Positions 44,440 to 52,012 of a stretch of DNA of 64,000 nt are shown here, in pieces. The stretch's first letter is position 1, and the number at the start of each line of letters is the position of its first letter. Both the position numbers and the translations under genes were made by a program. Source of the DNA: Anaerolineae bacterium (GTDB taxonomy: Bacteria; Chloroflexota; Anaerolineae; Aggregatilineales; Phototrophicaceae); NCBI GenBank assembly GCA_019912965.1, contig JAIOHM010000105.1, positions 1-64,000 of the forward strand, given 5' to 3'. The notes under the pieces were generated by a model. It was not told the DNA's origin, did no database searches, and saw nothing but the letters and a program-made list of their open reading frames with translations.

Positions 44440-44735
44440 GCAAATTATGTAATCATAATTGTCACCAACACCCTTCCCGACAAAGACGACGACGACGACA
44501 ATCCCAAAGTGGCGGCGAAACCCTTTTTCGCCACGTCGCCATCGCCGCCATCGCCGCCATTTCCCCTCAACCAATGGTCATGTGTGACAAAACATGCCGC
44601 CAATCGCCAACAACCTAAGAGTCGCAAGATTCAAAAAATCCGGTTTTGAAATTGCAGAATTTGAAGAAATTTGCGAATTTTCCCCGTATTTCTCTGAAAA
44701 CCAATAACCAGGAACCAACCACCAATAAACCGACT
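44440..44735. repeat. Intergenic repeat island III
   Basis: No gene is seen between 44370 and 44742. The island contains CCCGACAAA, five GAC units and AATCCC (44476-44505), the inverted counterpart of 19474-19500 in island II, where there are four units. Next come a GGCGAAA ... TTTCGCC hairpin, GCCATCGCC runs, GCAGAATTTGAAG words and a heptamer-like CCAATAACCAGGAACCAACC stretch. Confidence 0.65.
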
Positions 44736-44742
44736 ATCGACC

Positions 44743-45348
44743 TCAACAAGCATCCACCCCATGCTGAAGAAATTGATGATAGCAGTACCAGATCGGGGAT
44801 TGGAAACCCTGCCAGTCCACTATAAAGGAATCCAGAATGCGGGTGTTGGTTCGAAATTCAAATCCTTCCACGAAACTGTAGAGGGAAAAGGGCGGGGAAT
44901 CCAAAATGATGCGCGCGCCATCCGCATAAAATAAAGTTAATGAACTCGGATCCGCCAACACCGAATCCGGCAGACCGAATAAACTGGCTAAATCTCCAAA
45001 ACGGATGCCCGCGCAGTTCTGAAAACGCAGCCGTTGAACCGCCCCAGTTGAATCCGCATAATGGGCTTGCAGGTCACAGTTGATGACCGGTTTAAATACC
45101 CCATAACCGATGATTCCGTAGCTGCTCCGGTGCGAAGGGCTGTAACCCGTTTCGGTCAACAGGCGCTGAGCTTCTGCAACCGTTGTTCTGCCCAACACAA
45201 TGCCGTACCAGCAGGGATGCGGCTCATCCATACAGGGATCGCTCAGGCTGTGCAGGGCGGGGTTCAGGGGTTGTCGCAGGCCGATTTCACGGGCAGCGAT
45301 GCTCAAAATCGTAAGGCTGATGAAAAGCGCGGCTGTAATGAATTTCAT
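44743..45348 (-). CDS. CWxGI-family membrane-anchored protein, copy B
   Basis: A 201-residue paralogue of copies A, C and D. N-terminal hydrophobic helix (ITAALFISLTILSIAAREIG), then CMDEPHPCWYGIVLGRTTVA, a second segment IRFGDLASLFGLPDSV, and the C-terminal motif DWQGFQSPIWYC ending in a cysteine. Its C-terminal motif has WYC where the others have WRY. The start ATG overlaps the stop of copy C by four bases, so the two are translated together. An in-frame ATG three codons earlier lies inside copy C. Function unknown. Confidence 0.75.
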   Translation of the reverse strand: MKFITAALFISLTILSIAAREIGLRQPLNPALHSLSDPCMDEPHPCWYGIVLGRTTVAEAQRLLTETGYSPSHRSSYGIIGYGVFKPVINCDLQAHYADSTGAVQRLRFQNCAGIRFGDLASLFGLPDSVLADPSSLTLFYADGARIILDSPPFSLYSFVEGFEFRTNTRILDSFIVDWQGFQSPIWYCYHQFLQHGVDAC

Positions 45349-45977
45349 TCCGCACAACCTTCGTAGTCCGGCTCAAGCTGGCAGTAGCGCCACTGCGGGA
45401 GAAAGCCATGCCACGGTTTAGCGCGCCGGGTATACCCCTCGTCATCTAGCACTAAACGCATATGGTCAACGGCTGCATTCGGGACGCGCCACCAGCCCGG
45501 TTTTAAGCGAATCGTCAAATTGCCATAAATCCAGTCTTCGCCCAACGGCCCATAATCGACTCGACCCTCTGGCTGTCCCAACACAGTCATCAATTCGCCA
45601 ATTGTGATTTCCATGCACCACAGGATGATAGTCTTTACACCGATCACTTGATAGCCGAAGTAAACATCCGCGCAGCCGGGGACGTTTTCCAAACTGCGAT
45701 AGGGCATCAGACGGTCAGAGAGTTCCGTTCCGGCTAGTTCGCGGTGATAGCCGAGGGTTTCGAGGATTTTGCGGGCATCTTGAATCGCGGTGATGCCGGG
45801 GATAATCCCGTACCAGCAGGGGCTAATTTGCTGTTCACAATCTGTAGTGAAACCTGTGAGGGCTGGAGATGGCGTTTGTATGCCGCCGAACGCCCGTGCG
45901 ACCAAGCCACTCAGCAGGAAGAAGCCGATCAACAACGGGGCAGCATGAAACAGGGTGCGCGTTATCATGCTGCCCAT
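45345..45977 (-). CDS. CWxGI-family membrane-anchored protein, copy C
   Basis: A 210-residue paralogue. Hydrophobic N-terminal helix (HAAPLLIGFFLLSGLVARAFG), then CEQQISPCWYGIIPGITAIQ, a second segment ITIGELMTVLGQPEGRVDYG, and WHGFLPQWRYC followed by a terminal cysteine. Two start codons three codons apart are possible; the first has GAGG four bases upstream. It is the first gene of the C-B pair. The cysteines near the N- and C-terminal motifs could form a disulfide outside the cell. Confidence 0.75.
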   Translation of the reverse strand: MGSMITRTLFHAAPLLIGFFLLSGLVARAFGGIQTPSPALTGFTTDCEQQISPCWYGIIPGITAIQDARKILETLGYHRELAGTELSDRLMPYRSLENVPGCADVYFGYQVIGVKTIILWCMEITIGELMTVLGQPEGRVDYGPLGEDWIYGNLTIRLKPGWWRVPNAAVDHMRLVLDDEGYTRRAKPWHGFLPQWRYCQLEPDYEGCAE

Positions 45978-46028
45978 TGTGCCTCAAGGCGTGGAAAATG
46001 AGCAAAAACTACGTCGTGCAGCGGTTCA

Positions 46029-47177
46029 TCAACTGCTGTGGGACAACACCCAATCCGCTGTATCTGCCATCGGCTGGGGGTCAATCGGGCGGAAGCTGTC
46101 GTCAATTATGGTTTCGGCTGCGCCGAGAGAGTGCCCTAAACCGGGGTATAAATTGAGCGTGACATCCGCATTTCCAGCCTCGGTTAAGGCGTCATAGAGA
46201 ACCTGTGCGCCTCGCGCCGTGGTATTCGCATCATTTTCGCCCTGCAAAATCAGCACCGGGAATACCAGTTTATCAGCCTGTGCAGTTGGGATAGGGATAC
46301 CCGTTTCTGCATACATCGAGAAAAATCCCTCAGGTGCAAAGGCAGCATCCAAAAGCGAATCAACCGCAGGCAGAAATTCGTCATCCAAGGAAATGACTTC
46401 ATCGCCATTAGTGTCAATCTCAGGATTTACGATGAACTGCCCAAGCTGTGCCTGTGCCTGATCGACGAAATAAAACAGATTGCCCTTGGCGACCAGCCCA
46501 CCGTCACCGAATAATGCCTGCTGGATGACTGGAATATTTACCAGCCCATCAGCAGCAAAGGTTCGCAGGTAAGGTACGGTTACATCCGTGATCTGGGCAT
46601 TGAAGGTTTCGCGGAAAGACAGCCCAACAGCACCCTGCAAAATCAGCCCTGCCACATCGTCTACACGATCAACGGCAAGCTGTGACCCCACTACACTGCC
46701 TTCACTCCAACCATAGATGAAGAGATGTTCAGTATCCACCAGCGGGTTTTCCAGAGCCGAATCCAGCACCTTACCGGCATCTGCAACCAACTGTGGCAGG
46801 GTGATGGTGGCATAGTTTTCGGCGTCCACCTGATTAAACCCGCTAACGTAGTGTTTGTTATAGCGTATAACCGCGATACCCCGTGTTGGCAGATATTCGG
46901 CGATGTCTTTAAAAATGGACGAGACAATCGTTCCATCGAAGCCCATCACACTGAAGTCCATATCGGCAGGTGTCGAACCATGAATCAATATGACGGTTGG
47001 GAATGGTTGGTCACCTTCGGCTGGATAAGTGATCTGCGCATTGGTCACAAAATCGCCAAAATCGACGGCGAAATCCTGCGCGCGAAACGCAAGTGGCAAC
47101 TCTGGTGTGGCTTCCTGTGCGGCAGCCGGATAGAAAATAAGCAGCATGAAAATGAGGGTAAGCAGTTTGCGTACCAT
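46029..47177 (-). CDS. Secreted alpha/beta hydrolase (dienelactone hydrolase/S9-like)
   Basis: A 382-residue protein with a signal peptide (LLTLIFMLLIFYPAAAQ). The fold is shown by TVILIHGSTPADMDF, the nucleophile elbow FIYGWSEGSVVGS (S158), an acid near VLILQGENDANTT and a histidine in YPGLGHSLG. A lid-like helical insertion lies between about 170 and 290. Likely an extracytoplasmic esterase or peptidase-like hydrolase. It is followed by the copy C gene after about 50 bases on the same strand. Confidence 0.88.
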   Translation of the reverse strand: MVRKLLTLIFMLLIFYPAAAQEATPELPLAFRAQDFAVDFGDFVTNAQITYPAEGDQPFPTVILIHGSTPADMDFSVMGFDGTIVSSIFKDIAEYLPTRGIAVIRYNKHYVSGFNQVDAENYATITLPQLVADAGKVLDSALENPLVDTEHLFIYGWSEGSVVGSQLAVDRVDDVAGLILQGAVGLSFRETFNAQITDVTVPYLRTFAADGLVNIPVIQQALFGDGGLVAKGNLFYFVDQAQAQLGQFIVNPEIDTNGDEVISLDDEFLPAVDSLLDAAFAPEGFFSMYAETGIPIPTAQADKLVFPVLILQGENDANTTARGAQVLYDALTEAGNADVTLNLYPGLGHSLGAAETIIDDSFRPIDPQPMADTADWVLSHSS

Positions 47178-47215
47178 ATTGATTACTCCTGTTTGGTTAA
47201 ACTGATATTGAAAGA

Positions 47216-47428
47216 TTATGTCCGCTGTAAGTCTTCGTCGGTGGGTCGGAAAATTTCCTCAATCGACAGGACGAACAACCGTGACAGTTTAAAAGCCAAC
47301 GGCAGGCTGGGGTCATATTTCCCGGTTTCGATGGCGTTGATGGTCTGGCGGGAAACACCCAAGCGATCGGCTAAATCCGCCTGCGACCAATCCCGTTCGG
47401 CGCGCAGCACTTTGAGCCGGTTATTCAT
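47216..47428 (-). CDS. Small XRE-family regulator
   Basis: A 70-residue protein that is almost only a helix-turn-helix: NRLKVLRAERDWSQADLADR and VSRQTINAIETGKYDPSLPL. These compact regulators are common next to a multi-spanning membrane protein gene, as here. Its ATG overlaps the stop of the upstream membrane gene by four bases. A longer frame upstream is only the overlapping reading of that gene. Confidence 0.88.
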   Translation of the reverse strand: MNNRLKVLRAERDWSQADLADRLGVSRQTINAIETGKYDPSLPLAFKLSRLFVLSIEEIFRPTDEDLQRT

Positions 47429-47805
47429 CGATAGCGCCGTTCTGCTATCGCCAGCCCGATCCCCCAGAAAGCGATTATCATGGGCAGCACCCATGTCAGA
47501 CTGAGCTGCGGAACACCTTCGTTTTCCAGCAGGCCGAGGGTAAAGGTGATGATTCCGGTACAGCCTAGGCTGAAGGCAAAGGCTTCGAAATGAATACGGC
47601 GTTGCATCTCGTCGATCTGGCGCACAAAGGTCATGAACGCCCACATGCCGAATATGGTTGGAATGAGGGGCAGGATGGCAACTAAAGCACGCAAGGGGCT
47701 TTCACCTATATTGCGGAGCAGCCAACCACTCCCCAGCACAACCGCCGTATAAGCAATCATCGAAATGATAAAGCGGCGTCTGTAAATCCTGTTCGGGTTG
47801 TTCAT
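47425..47805 (-). CDS. Four-helix membrane protein of an XRE cassette
   Basis: A 126-residue membrane protein with four predicted helices (SMIAYTAVVLGSGWLLRNIG, LVAILPLIPTIFGMWAFMTF and two more). The cytoplasmic loop RQIDEMQRRIHFEA between helices 2 and 3 is typical of the small membrane proteins encoded with compact XRE regulators. Start chosen at the ATG preceded by CTAGGTTTATC; the longer frame reads into the next gene upstream. Function of the family is not established. Confidence 0.8.
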   Translation of the reverse strand: MNNPNRIYRRRFIISMIAYTAVVLGSGWLLRNIGESPLRALVAILPLIPTIFGMWAFMTFVRQIDEMQRRIHFEAFAFSLGCTGIITFTLGLLENEGVPQLSLTWVLPMIIAFWGIGLAIAERRYR

Positions 47806-47812
47806 GATAAAC

Positions 47813-47989
47813 CTAGCGGGAACGCTTGGCCGAGTCCAGCGCGAAGCCGATGACGCAGCCGATTGCAATACCGAGCGGCATCCACAAACTGTTATCTGTG
47901 CTGCTGCTCAAAGCAGCACCAATGCCTGCTCCAAGTGAGAGACATAATCCAACGATATTTCCAGCTTTATAATTGGGTTTGGATTGCAT
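47813..47989 (-). CDS. Small glycine-rich membrane protein
   Basis: A 58-residue protein with two hydrophobic helices (NIVGLCLSLGAGIGAALS and WMPLGIAIGCVIGFALD) and regular glycine spacing. Start at the ATG preceded by GAGGTTGTGTG. First gene of a three-gene cassette with the four-helix membrane protein (8 bases downstream) and the XRE regulator. Unknown function. Confidence 0.65.
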   Translation of the reverse strand: MQSKPNYKAGNIVGLCLSLGAGIGAALSSSTDNSLWMPLGIAIGCVIGFALDSAKRSR

Positions 47990-48090
47990 CACACAACCTC
48001 CACGACACTCATTGGTCAATGAAATGTAGTGTATGTGATGTTTGTCTTTATGTCAAGCGTATTTTACAAATTGACGTGCAAACTTGATAT

Positions 48091-48759
48091 TTAAAAGCAG
48101 ACAACTCGTTCGGGATAGAGCCGGTCGTAACGCCATAAGGGGAGAAATCCACGCCACGGCAAGAGTGTTGAATTAGCCTGATTTTCCATCTGATTCAAGA
48201 TCATCTCGGTGGCGAGTGCTCCAGTGCCTGTTGGGGGCTGGGTGACGCTGATGAACAGGAGTTCGCTGTGCGGTGAAAGCTGGCTGCTGCACATTTCCGA
48301 GCGCATCACAATGACCACTTGATTATTTTCATAAGTGAGCAGGGAAATCATGGGAATCATGGATTCCGGTTCGCCCAGCATATCAATGATGTGGCCGAGC
48401 GATGTGCCTTTACAGACTTGTAATGTAAGCTCGGTGACTTTGGCATTGATCGAACGCGGCGCGCCCATACCCACCTGACAAATACTGTTCGGTTGGCTGG
48501 TGACGTAATTCATCACGTTTGGTATTGCCGTACCTTCCCCTTGCAGCGGTTCATAACCGAGTTCTGTTAGACGGCTAATAGCGTCGCCTAAGCGGGTTTC
48601 TCCGGGGCGGATACCGTTCCAGCAGGGCAAACGGCAGTTTTCAACCTGTACGAAACCACTGGGTGGACTACCCCATGCTTTCCCAATGGCAATCGAAACC
48701 AGCATCAGGGTTATCAGGGGAACCGTTATCAGACCGGGTAGGAGTAAAACGCGCTTCAT
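48091..48759 (-). CDS. CWxGI-family membrane-anchored protein, copy D
   Basis: A 222-residue paralogue, the most diverged of the four. Hydrophobic N-terminal helix (LITVPLITLMLVSIAIG), then CRLPCWNGIRPGETRLGDAI, a second segment TSLGHIIDMLGEPESMI, then WRGFLPLWRY near the C-terminus and a single late cysteine. The Cys after WRY in the other copies is an aspartate here. Its ATG overlaps the stop of the RNA methyltransferase gene by four bases, an operon with no obvious functional logic. Confidence 0.72.
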   Translation of the reverse strand: MKRVLLLPGLITVPLITLMLVSIAIGKAWGSPPSGFVQVENCRLPCWNGIRPGETRLGDAISRLTELGYEPLQGEGTAIPNVMNYVTSQPNSICQVGMGAPRSINAKVTELTLQVCKGTSLGHIIDMLGEPESMIPMISLLTYENNQVVIVMRSEMCSSQLSPHSELLFISVTQPPTGTGALATEMILNQMENQANSTLLPWRGFLPLWRYDRLYPERVVCF

Positions 48760-49511
48760 GAGTGCCGCCTCGCCTCAAATAGAATGACTCCGGCTGCCAC
48801 TGCTGCGTTCAACGATTCGGTGTCGGCTGCCATCGGGATGGTGATGCGTGCCTGCGCTAACTGTCGGGCTTGGTCGCCCGCGCCATGTGCCTCGCTGCCA
48901 ATAATCAGCGCCCAACGCCCTGACCAATCTGCTTGGTTATAGGGCTGACTGCCGCTGCTGTCAGCGATGTAGATGTGCATATTATAACTGGTTTCCGTTA
49001 TCTGCTCCCACGACATCGCCACAACCGGAACACGAAAATGCGCGCCCATGCCACCGCGTAAAACCTTCGGGTTGTAGGGGTCGGCACAGGTGGGTGAAAG
49101 CAGGACTGCATCAACGCCTGCTGCGCCAGCGGTTCGCAGAATTGTGCCGAGATTGCCGGGGTCGCGGATGGAGTCGAGGATCAGCAATCGGTTTGGCTGT
49201 TTGGTCAGTATAGGGTGGGGCATGGGAAATACACCGAGTATGCCTTGTGGCTGCTGAGTATCACTCATGTGACGCATGACTTCATCGGATACTTCTAGTG
49301 GTTGGATGCTCCGTGTCCGCAGCCAACCGAGCAGATCAGCATCTACATCGGGGCTGGTGAAAATGAAGTCGGGTTGATGCCCTGCTTGCACCGCATCACG
49401 AACCAGACGCACCCCTTCAAGCGCGATTTTGCCTTCTTTACGCCGGGATTTCGAGGTGGTTTGTAGGGCTTTTGCCAGTTTGACTTTTTCGTTGTGGATG
49501 CTGGTAATCAT
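48756..49511 (-). CDS. TrmH/SpoU-family RNA 2'-O-methyltransferase
   Basis: A 251-residue SPOUT methyltransferase. An N-terminal substrate-binding domain opens NEKVKLAKALQTTSKSRRKE and includes IALEGVRLVRDAV. The three SPOUT motifs are LDSIRDPGNLGTILRTAGAAG, IIGSEAHGAG and IPMAADTESLNAAVAAGVIL, which form the knotted S-adenosylmethionine site. Family members methylate ribose in rRNA or tRNA; the target here is unknown. Coupled by ATGA to the copy D gene downstream. Confidence 0.93.
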   Translation of the reverse strand: MITSIHNEKVKLAKALQTTSKSRRKEGKIALEGVRLVRDAVQAGHQPDFIFTSPDVDADLLGWLRTRSIQPLEVSDEVMRHMSDTQQPQGILGVFPMPHPILTKQPNRLLILDSIRDPGNLGTILRTAGAAGVDAVLLSPTCADPYNPKVLRGGMGAHFRVPVVAMSWEQITETSYNMHIYIADSSGSQPYNQADWSGRWALIIGSEAHGAGDQARQLAQARITIPMAADTESLNAAVAAGVILFEARRHS

Positions 49512-49627
49512 GGAGTCGCTAGTCTTTAGTCGCTAATCTTTAGTCAGAGATTATAGCAGTGTGTCAGTTTGGGGATAGCCAATTATGGTGCTAACATCGG
49601 GCATAGAATTGAGAATTGAGACAGGCT

Positions 49628-50353
49628 ATGTGGGACAAACAGCAACTATGTGCAGTGAAAAAGGCATCAGGGCGGGCACGCTGGCTGCGGGAGATGATCG
49701 GTATTGATGAGCAAAACTTGAAAGCGATGCCTGTTGATGGTGATTGGCACGATCTGGCAAAAAACGGCTCATATGAAGATTTTTATTGGGCAATCCGGCA
49801 AACGCGTAAGTGGCGGAAAACACTGCCAGAGGGCGACGGGACAGGATCGAAAAATGTGCTGTTAGTGGCTTTGGAGGCTGCATGTACCGATTTTCAAGTC
49901 AGCGCCGATCTTGTGCCAGAATCCGAATGGGAAATCCGCCCGGTTTGTGGGGTGTGGACGCTCAAAGAGGTTGTTGGGCATCTGGCGGATTGGGATAATC
50001 TGTTTATGACATGGCTGAAAATTGGTTTAGGGGAGGATGTGCCAAGTTTCGCTTTTGATGCAGATGGGGATGTCCAAAATGCGCGGATGGCCGAGGCGCG
50101 GAAAGACAAGACATGGCTAGAGAATTGGACAGACTGCCAAAATACGCGGCAGGCACTCATTGACCGATTGCAGGCAAAAGATGAGTCGGACATCAATCGG
50201 CGTTATTCTGGCAAGCGCCGGACATTTCCAACAGTGTATCATTGTGCGTGGTCGGCATTGGAACACTACCTCGACCATGCAGCCATTTTGCGTCGTGAAT
50301 TGGGCGTTCCGATACCCAAATTCTTACTCACCTTTAAAGGGCCATACACCTAA
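49628..50353 (+). CDS. DinB-like (maleylpyruvate isomerase-type) protein
   Basis: A 241-residue protein. The second half has the DinB/MDMPI-like pattern: RPVCGVWTLKEVVGHLADWD carries the first histidine and WSALEHYLDHAAILRRELG the later ones, the usual metal triad of these four-helix bundles. The first 80 residues are extra and could be a partial second bundle. Two starts are possible, the TTG at 49616 and the ATG at 49628; the ATG is used here. Substrate unknown. Confidence 0.75.
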   Translation: MWDKQQLCAVKKASGRARWLREMIGIDEQNLKAMPVDGDWHDLAKNGSYEDFYWAIRQTRKWRKTLPEGDGTGSKNVLLVALEAACTDFQVSADLVPESEWEIRPVCGVWTLKEVVGHLADWDNLFMTWLKIGLGEDVPSFAFDADGDVQNARMAEARKDKTWLENWTDCQNTRQALIDRLQAKDESDINRRYSGKRRTFPTVYHCAWSALEHYLDHAAILRRELGVPIPKFLLTFKGPYT

Positions 50354-50412
50354 AACGGTTTATCATCAGCAAAATTTTACTCAACACGCGCTACTCAAAT
50401 ATGGAGCAAATC

Positions 50413-50901
50413 ATGACAACCGCAAAAAAATGGCACGTGGCGGATTGGTCGCCGTTGGGCTGGCTGGAAACGGGCATCAAACTGGCCGGATTGGTCGCCG
50501 CGATTGTCGCGCTGATTCAGGCACTTTCAGGCGGGACTTCAGCTTCGCCAGAGGGGGCGCGTTTGGTGCAGGTGATTATACAGGTGATCTTATCGCTGCT
50601 GTTGATTGGCGCGATTTTTGACCGCTACATGGAGCGCGAGATTATCGCCATGATTTTTGTGGTCATCAACAATATCGGGCATTGGGGCATGGCCTATGCG
50701 CTGCTGACTCAGCCGGGGCCGGGGATTTTATTAGTAATTTTTGCGGGATTATTTCTGGTGGGTGATCTGGTCAAAATTCGTTGGATTGTCGCCAATCAGA
50801 TTTCGATGCGTGGATATCCGCCGCGTGTGCTAGTGGGGCTGACAAGCATCTTTGTGATTGGGTATGCAGTGATTCTGTTGCTGGCATTGACAGGCGCATA
50901 A
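50413..50901 (+). CDS. Four-helix membrane protein
   Basis: A 162-residue integral membrane protein with four helices (LAGLVAAIVALIQALSG, LVQVIIQVILSLLLIGAIFD, IIAMIFVVINNIGHWGMAYA, LVGLTSIFVIGYAVILLLA). Start at the ATG preceded by GGAGCAAATC; the first ATG lies in the ribosome site. No family recognised. Convergent with rplT, sharing a terminator hairpin. Confidence 0.75.
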   Translation: MTTAKKWHVADWSPLGWLETGIKLAGLVAAIVALIQALSGGTSASPEGARLVQVIIQVILSLLLIGAIFDRYMEREIIAMIFVVINNIGHWGMAYALLTQPGPGILLVIFAGLFLVGDLVKIRWIVANQISMRGYPPRVLVGLTSIFVIGYAVILLLALTGA

Positions 50902-50903
50902 AT

Positions 50904-50928
50904 GGAAAAGGGGCATTTTAAGCCCCTT
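50904..50928 (-). terminator. Terminator of the infC-rpmI-rplT operon
   Basis: AAGGGGC (50908-50914) and GCCCCTT (50922-50928) form the stem, and on the minus strand TTTTCCATTT follows. On the plus strand the following tract is T-poor, so it mainly serves rplT. Confidence 0.75.
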
Positions 50929-50952
50929 CTTCGATTTCTATGGATTGAACCG

Positions 50953-51687
50953 TTATTCTTCCGGTTCGCGCCCGCCAACCAGATGGTCGGTATAGGCTTT
51001 GAAGCCTTCCAAGTCGCCATCCACAAGGAACTGCGCCTGCTTCGGCCAACTATTGGTCTGACCAGCAACGATGTTCACGCCGCCTTCTTCCTTGACGATG
51101 CGGAAGAGATCATCCGGCGAAGCGGCTGCAATCTGTGCATAGGTGGTAACGCCTGCTTTGTGGAGGGCTTCGGCGCTTTTCGGGCCGAGTCCTTCAATCT
51201 TGGTCAGATTATCACCTTCGGCCTTAGCCGCTTTGCTCGCCTTCGGCTTGGGTTCAGCCTTGGCTGGTGCGGGGGCTTCGGCGCGGACGGCAGCAGCACG
51301 TACCGGGGCGGCAACAGGTTCACTACCCGTCGGGGCTGGATGCTGCATACTGATGGCAACCAACTTGGTAAATGTCGCCGGATCACGCACAGCCACATCG
51401 GCCAGCATTTTGCGGTCAATGATGACATTGGCCTGCTTCAGGCCATAAACCAGCTTGCTATAGCTGAGGCCATTCAAGCGGGCAGCCGCGTTGACACGGA
51501 TAATCCACAGACGGCGCATATCCCGCTTCCGTGCGCGACGGTCGCGGTAAGCGTACCACAGGCTCTTAATCAGGGCTTCGTTGGAACGCCGGTGCAGACT
51601 GCCGCGCGTCCCCCACTGACCTTTGACTTTCTTAATTAGCTTTTTATGCCACCGGCGGCGTACAAAACCGGTTTTCGTTCTCGACAT
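50953..51687 (-). CDS. rplT: Ribosomal protein L20 with helix-hairpin-helix extension
   Basis: Residues 1-117 are a normal L20 (GFVRRRWHKKLIKKVKGQW then RDMRRLWIIRVNAAARLNG), which binds 23S rRNA early in 50S assembly. The protein then continues for about 125 residues. An Ala/Pro/Lys linker (118-157) leads to a helix-hairpin-helix module (DNLTKIEGLGPKSAEALHKA, GVTTYAQIAAASPDDL) and a tail with KEEGGVNIVAG. Standard L20 stops near 117-120 residues. No frameshift is needed; the frame is continuous. Last gene of the infC operon, 73 bases after rpmI. Confidence 0.95.
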   Translation of the reverse strand: MSRTKTGFVRRRWHKKLIKKVKGQWGTRGSLHRRSNEALIKSLWYAYRDRRARKRDMRRLWIIRVNAAARLNGLSYSKLVYGLKQANVIIDRKMLADVAVRDPATFTKLVAISMQHPAPTGSEPVAAPVRAAAVRAEAPAPAKAEPKPKASKAAKAEGDNLTKIEGLGPKSAEALHKAGVTTYAQIAAASPDDLFRIVKEEGGVNIVAGQTNSWPKQAQFLVDGDLEGFKAYTDHLVGGREPEE

Positions 51688-51712
51688 GATGCGAACTCCT
51701 GGACAATAAATA

Positions 51713-51729
51713 CCCGGAGAGACTCCGGG
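51713..51729 (-). promoter_or_regulatory. Hairpin between rpmI and rplT
   Basis: On the minus strand CCCGGAG, a TCT loop and CTCCGGG form a perfect stem followed by TATTTATT. It lies in the 73-base gap inside the operon. It may be a partial terminator, a processing site, or part of L20 autoregulation; the sequence does not decide. Confidence 0.5.
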
Positions 51730-51760
51730 CAGATCAATGCGTCAATCCTGAAGCCAGCCC

Positions 51761-51997
51761 CTAGCTGCCGGGGTTCTGACGATACTTGGTGAGATAGGGG
51801 GCCAGCCGCTTGATCTTCTTGGCAATTGTCGAGTTGCCCACGCCGATCAGTTTATCAAGCTGGCGGTTGTGACGACCGGAACGGCGGCGACGGAAATGGC
51901 TCTTGCCACCCTTCGTCCGCACGACTTTACCAGTGCCAGTTACACGGAAGCGCTTGGATGTCGCTTTATGTGTCTTCAGTTTGTACTTTTTACCCAC
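51761..51997 (-). CDS. rpmI: Ribosomal protein L35
   Basis: A 78-residue basic protein of the large subunit: KYKLKTHKATSKRFRVTGTG then GRHNRQLDKLIGVGNST, the usual L35 signature, with a short C-terminal extension (APYLTKYRQNPGS). It lies between infC (15 bases upstream) and rplT in the conserved order infC-rpmI-rplT. Confidence 0.96.
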   Translation of the reverse strand: MGKKYKLKTHKATSKRFRVTGTGKVVRTKGGKSHFRRRRSGRHNRQLDKLIGVGNSTIAKKIKRLAPYLTKYRQNPGS

Positions 51998-52012
51998 GAT
52001 TTTGCTCCGAAG

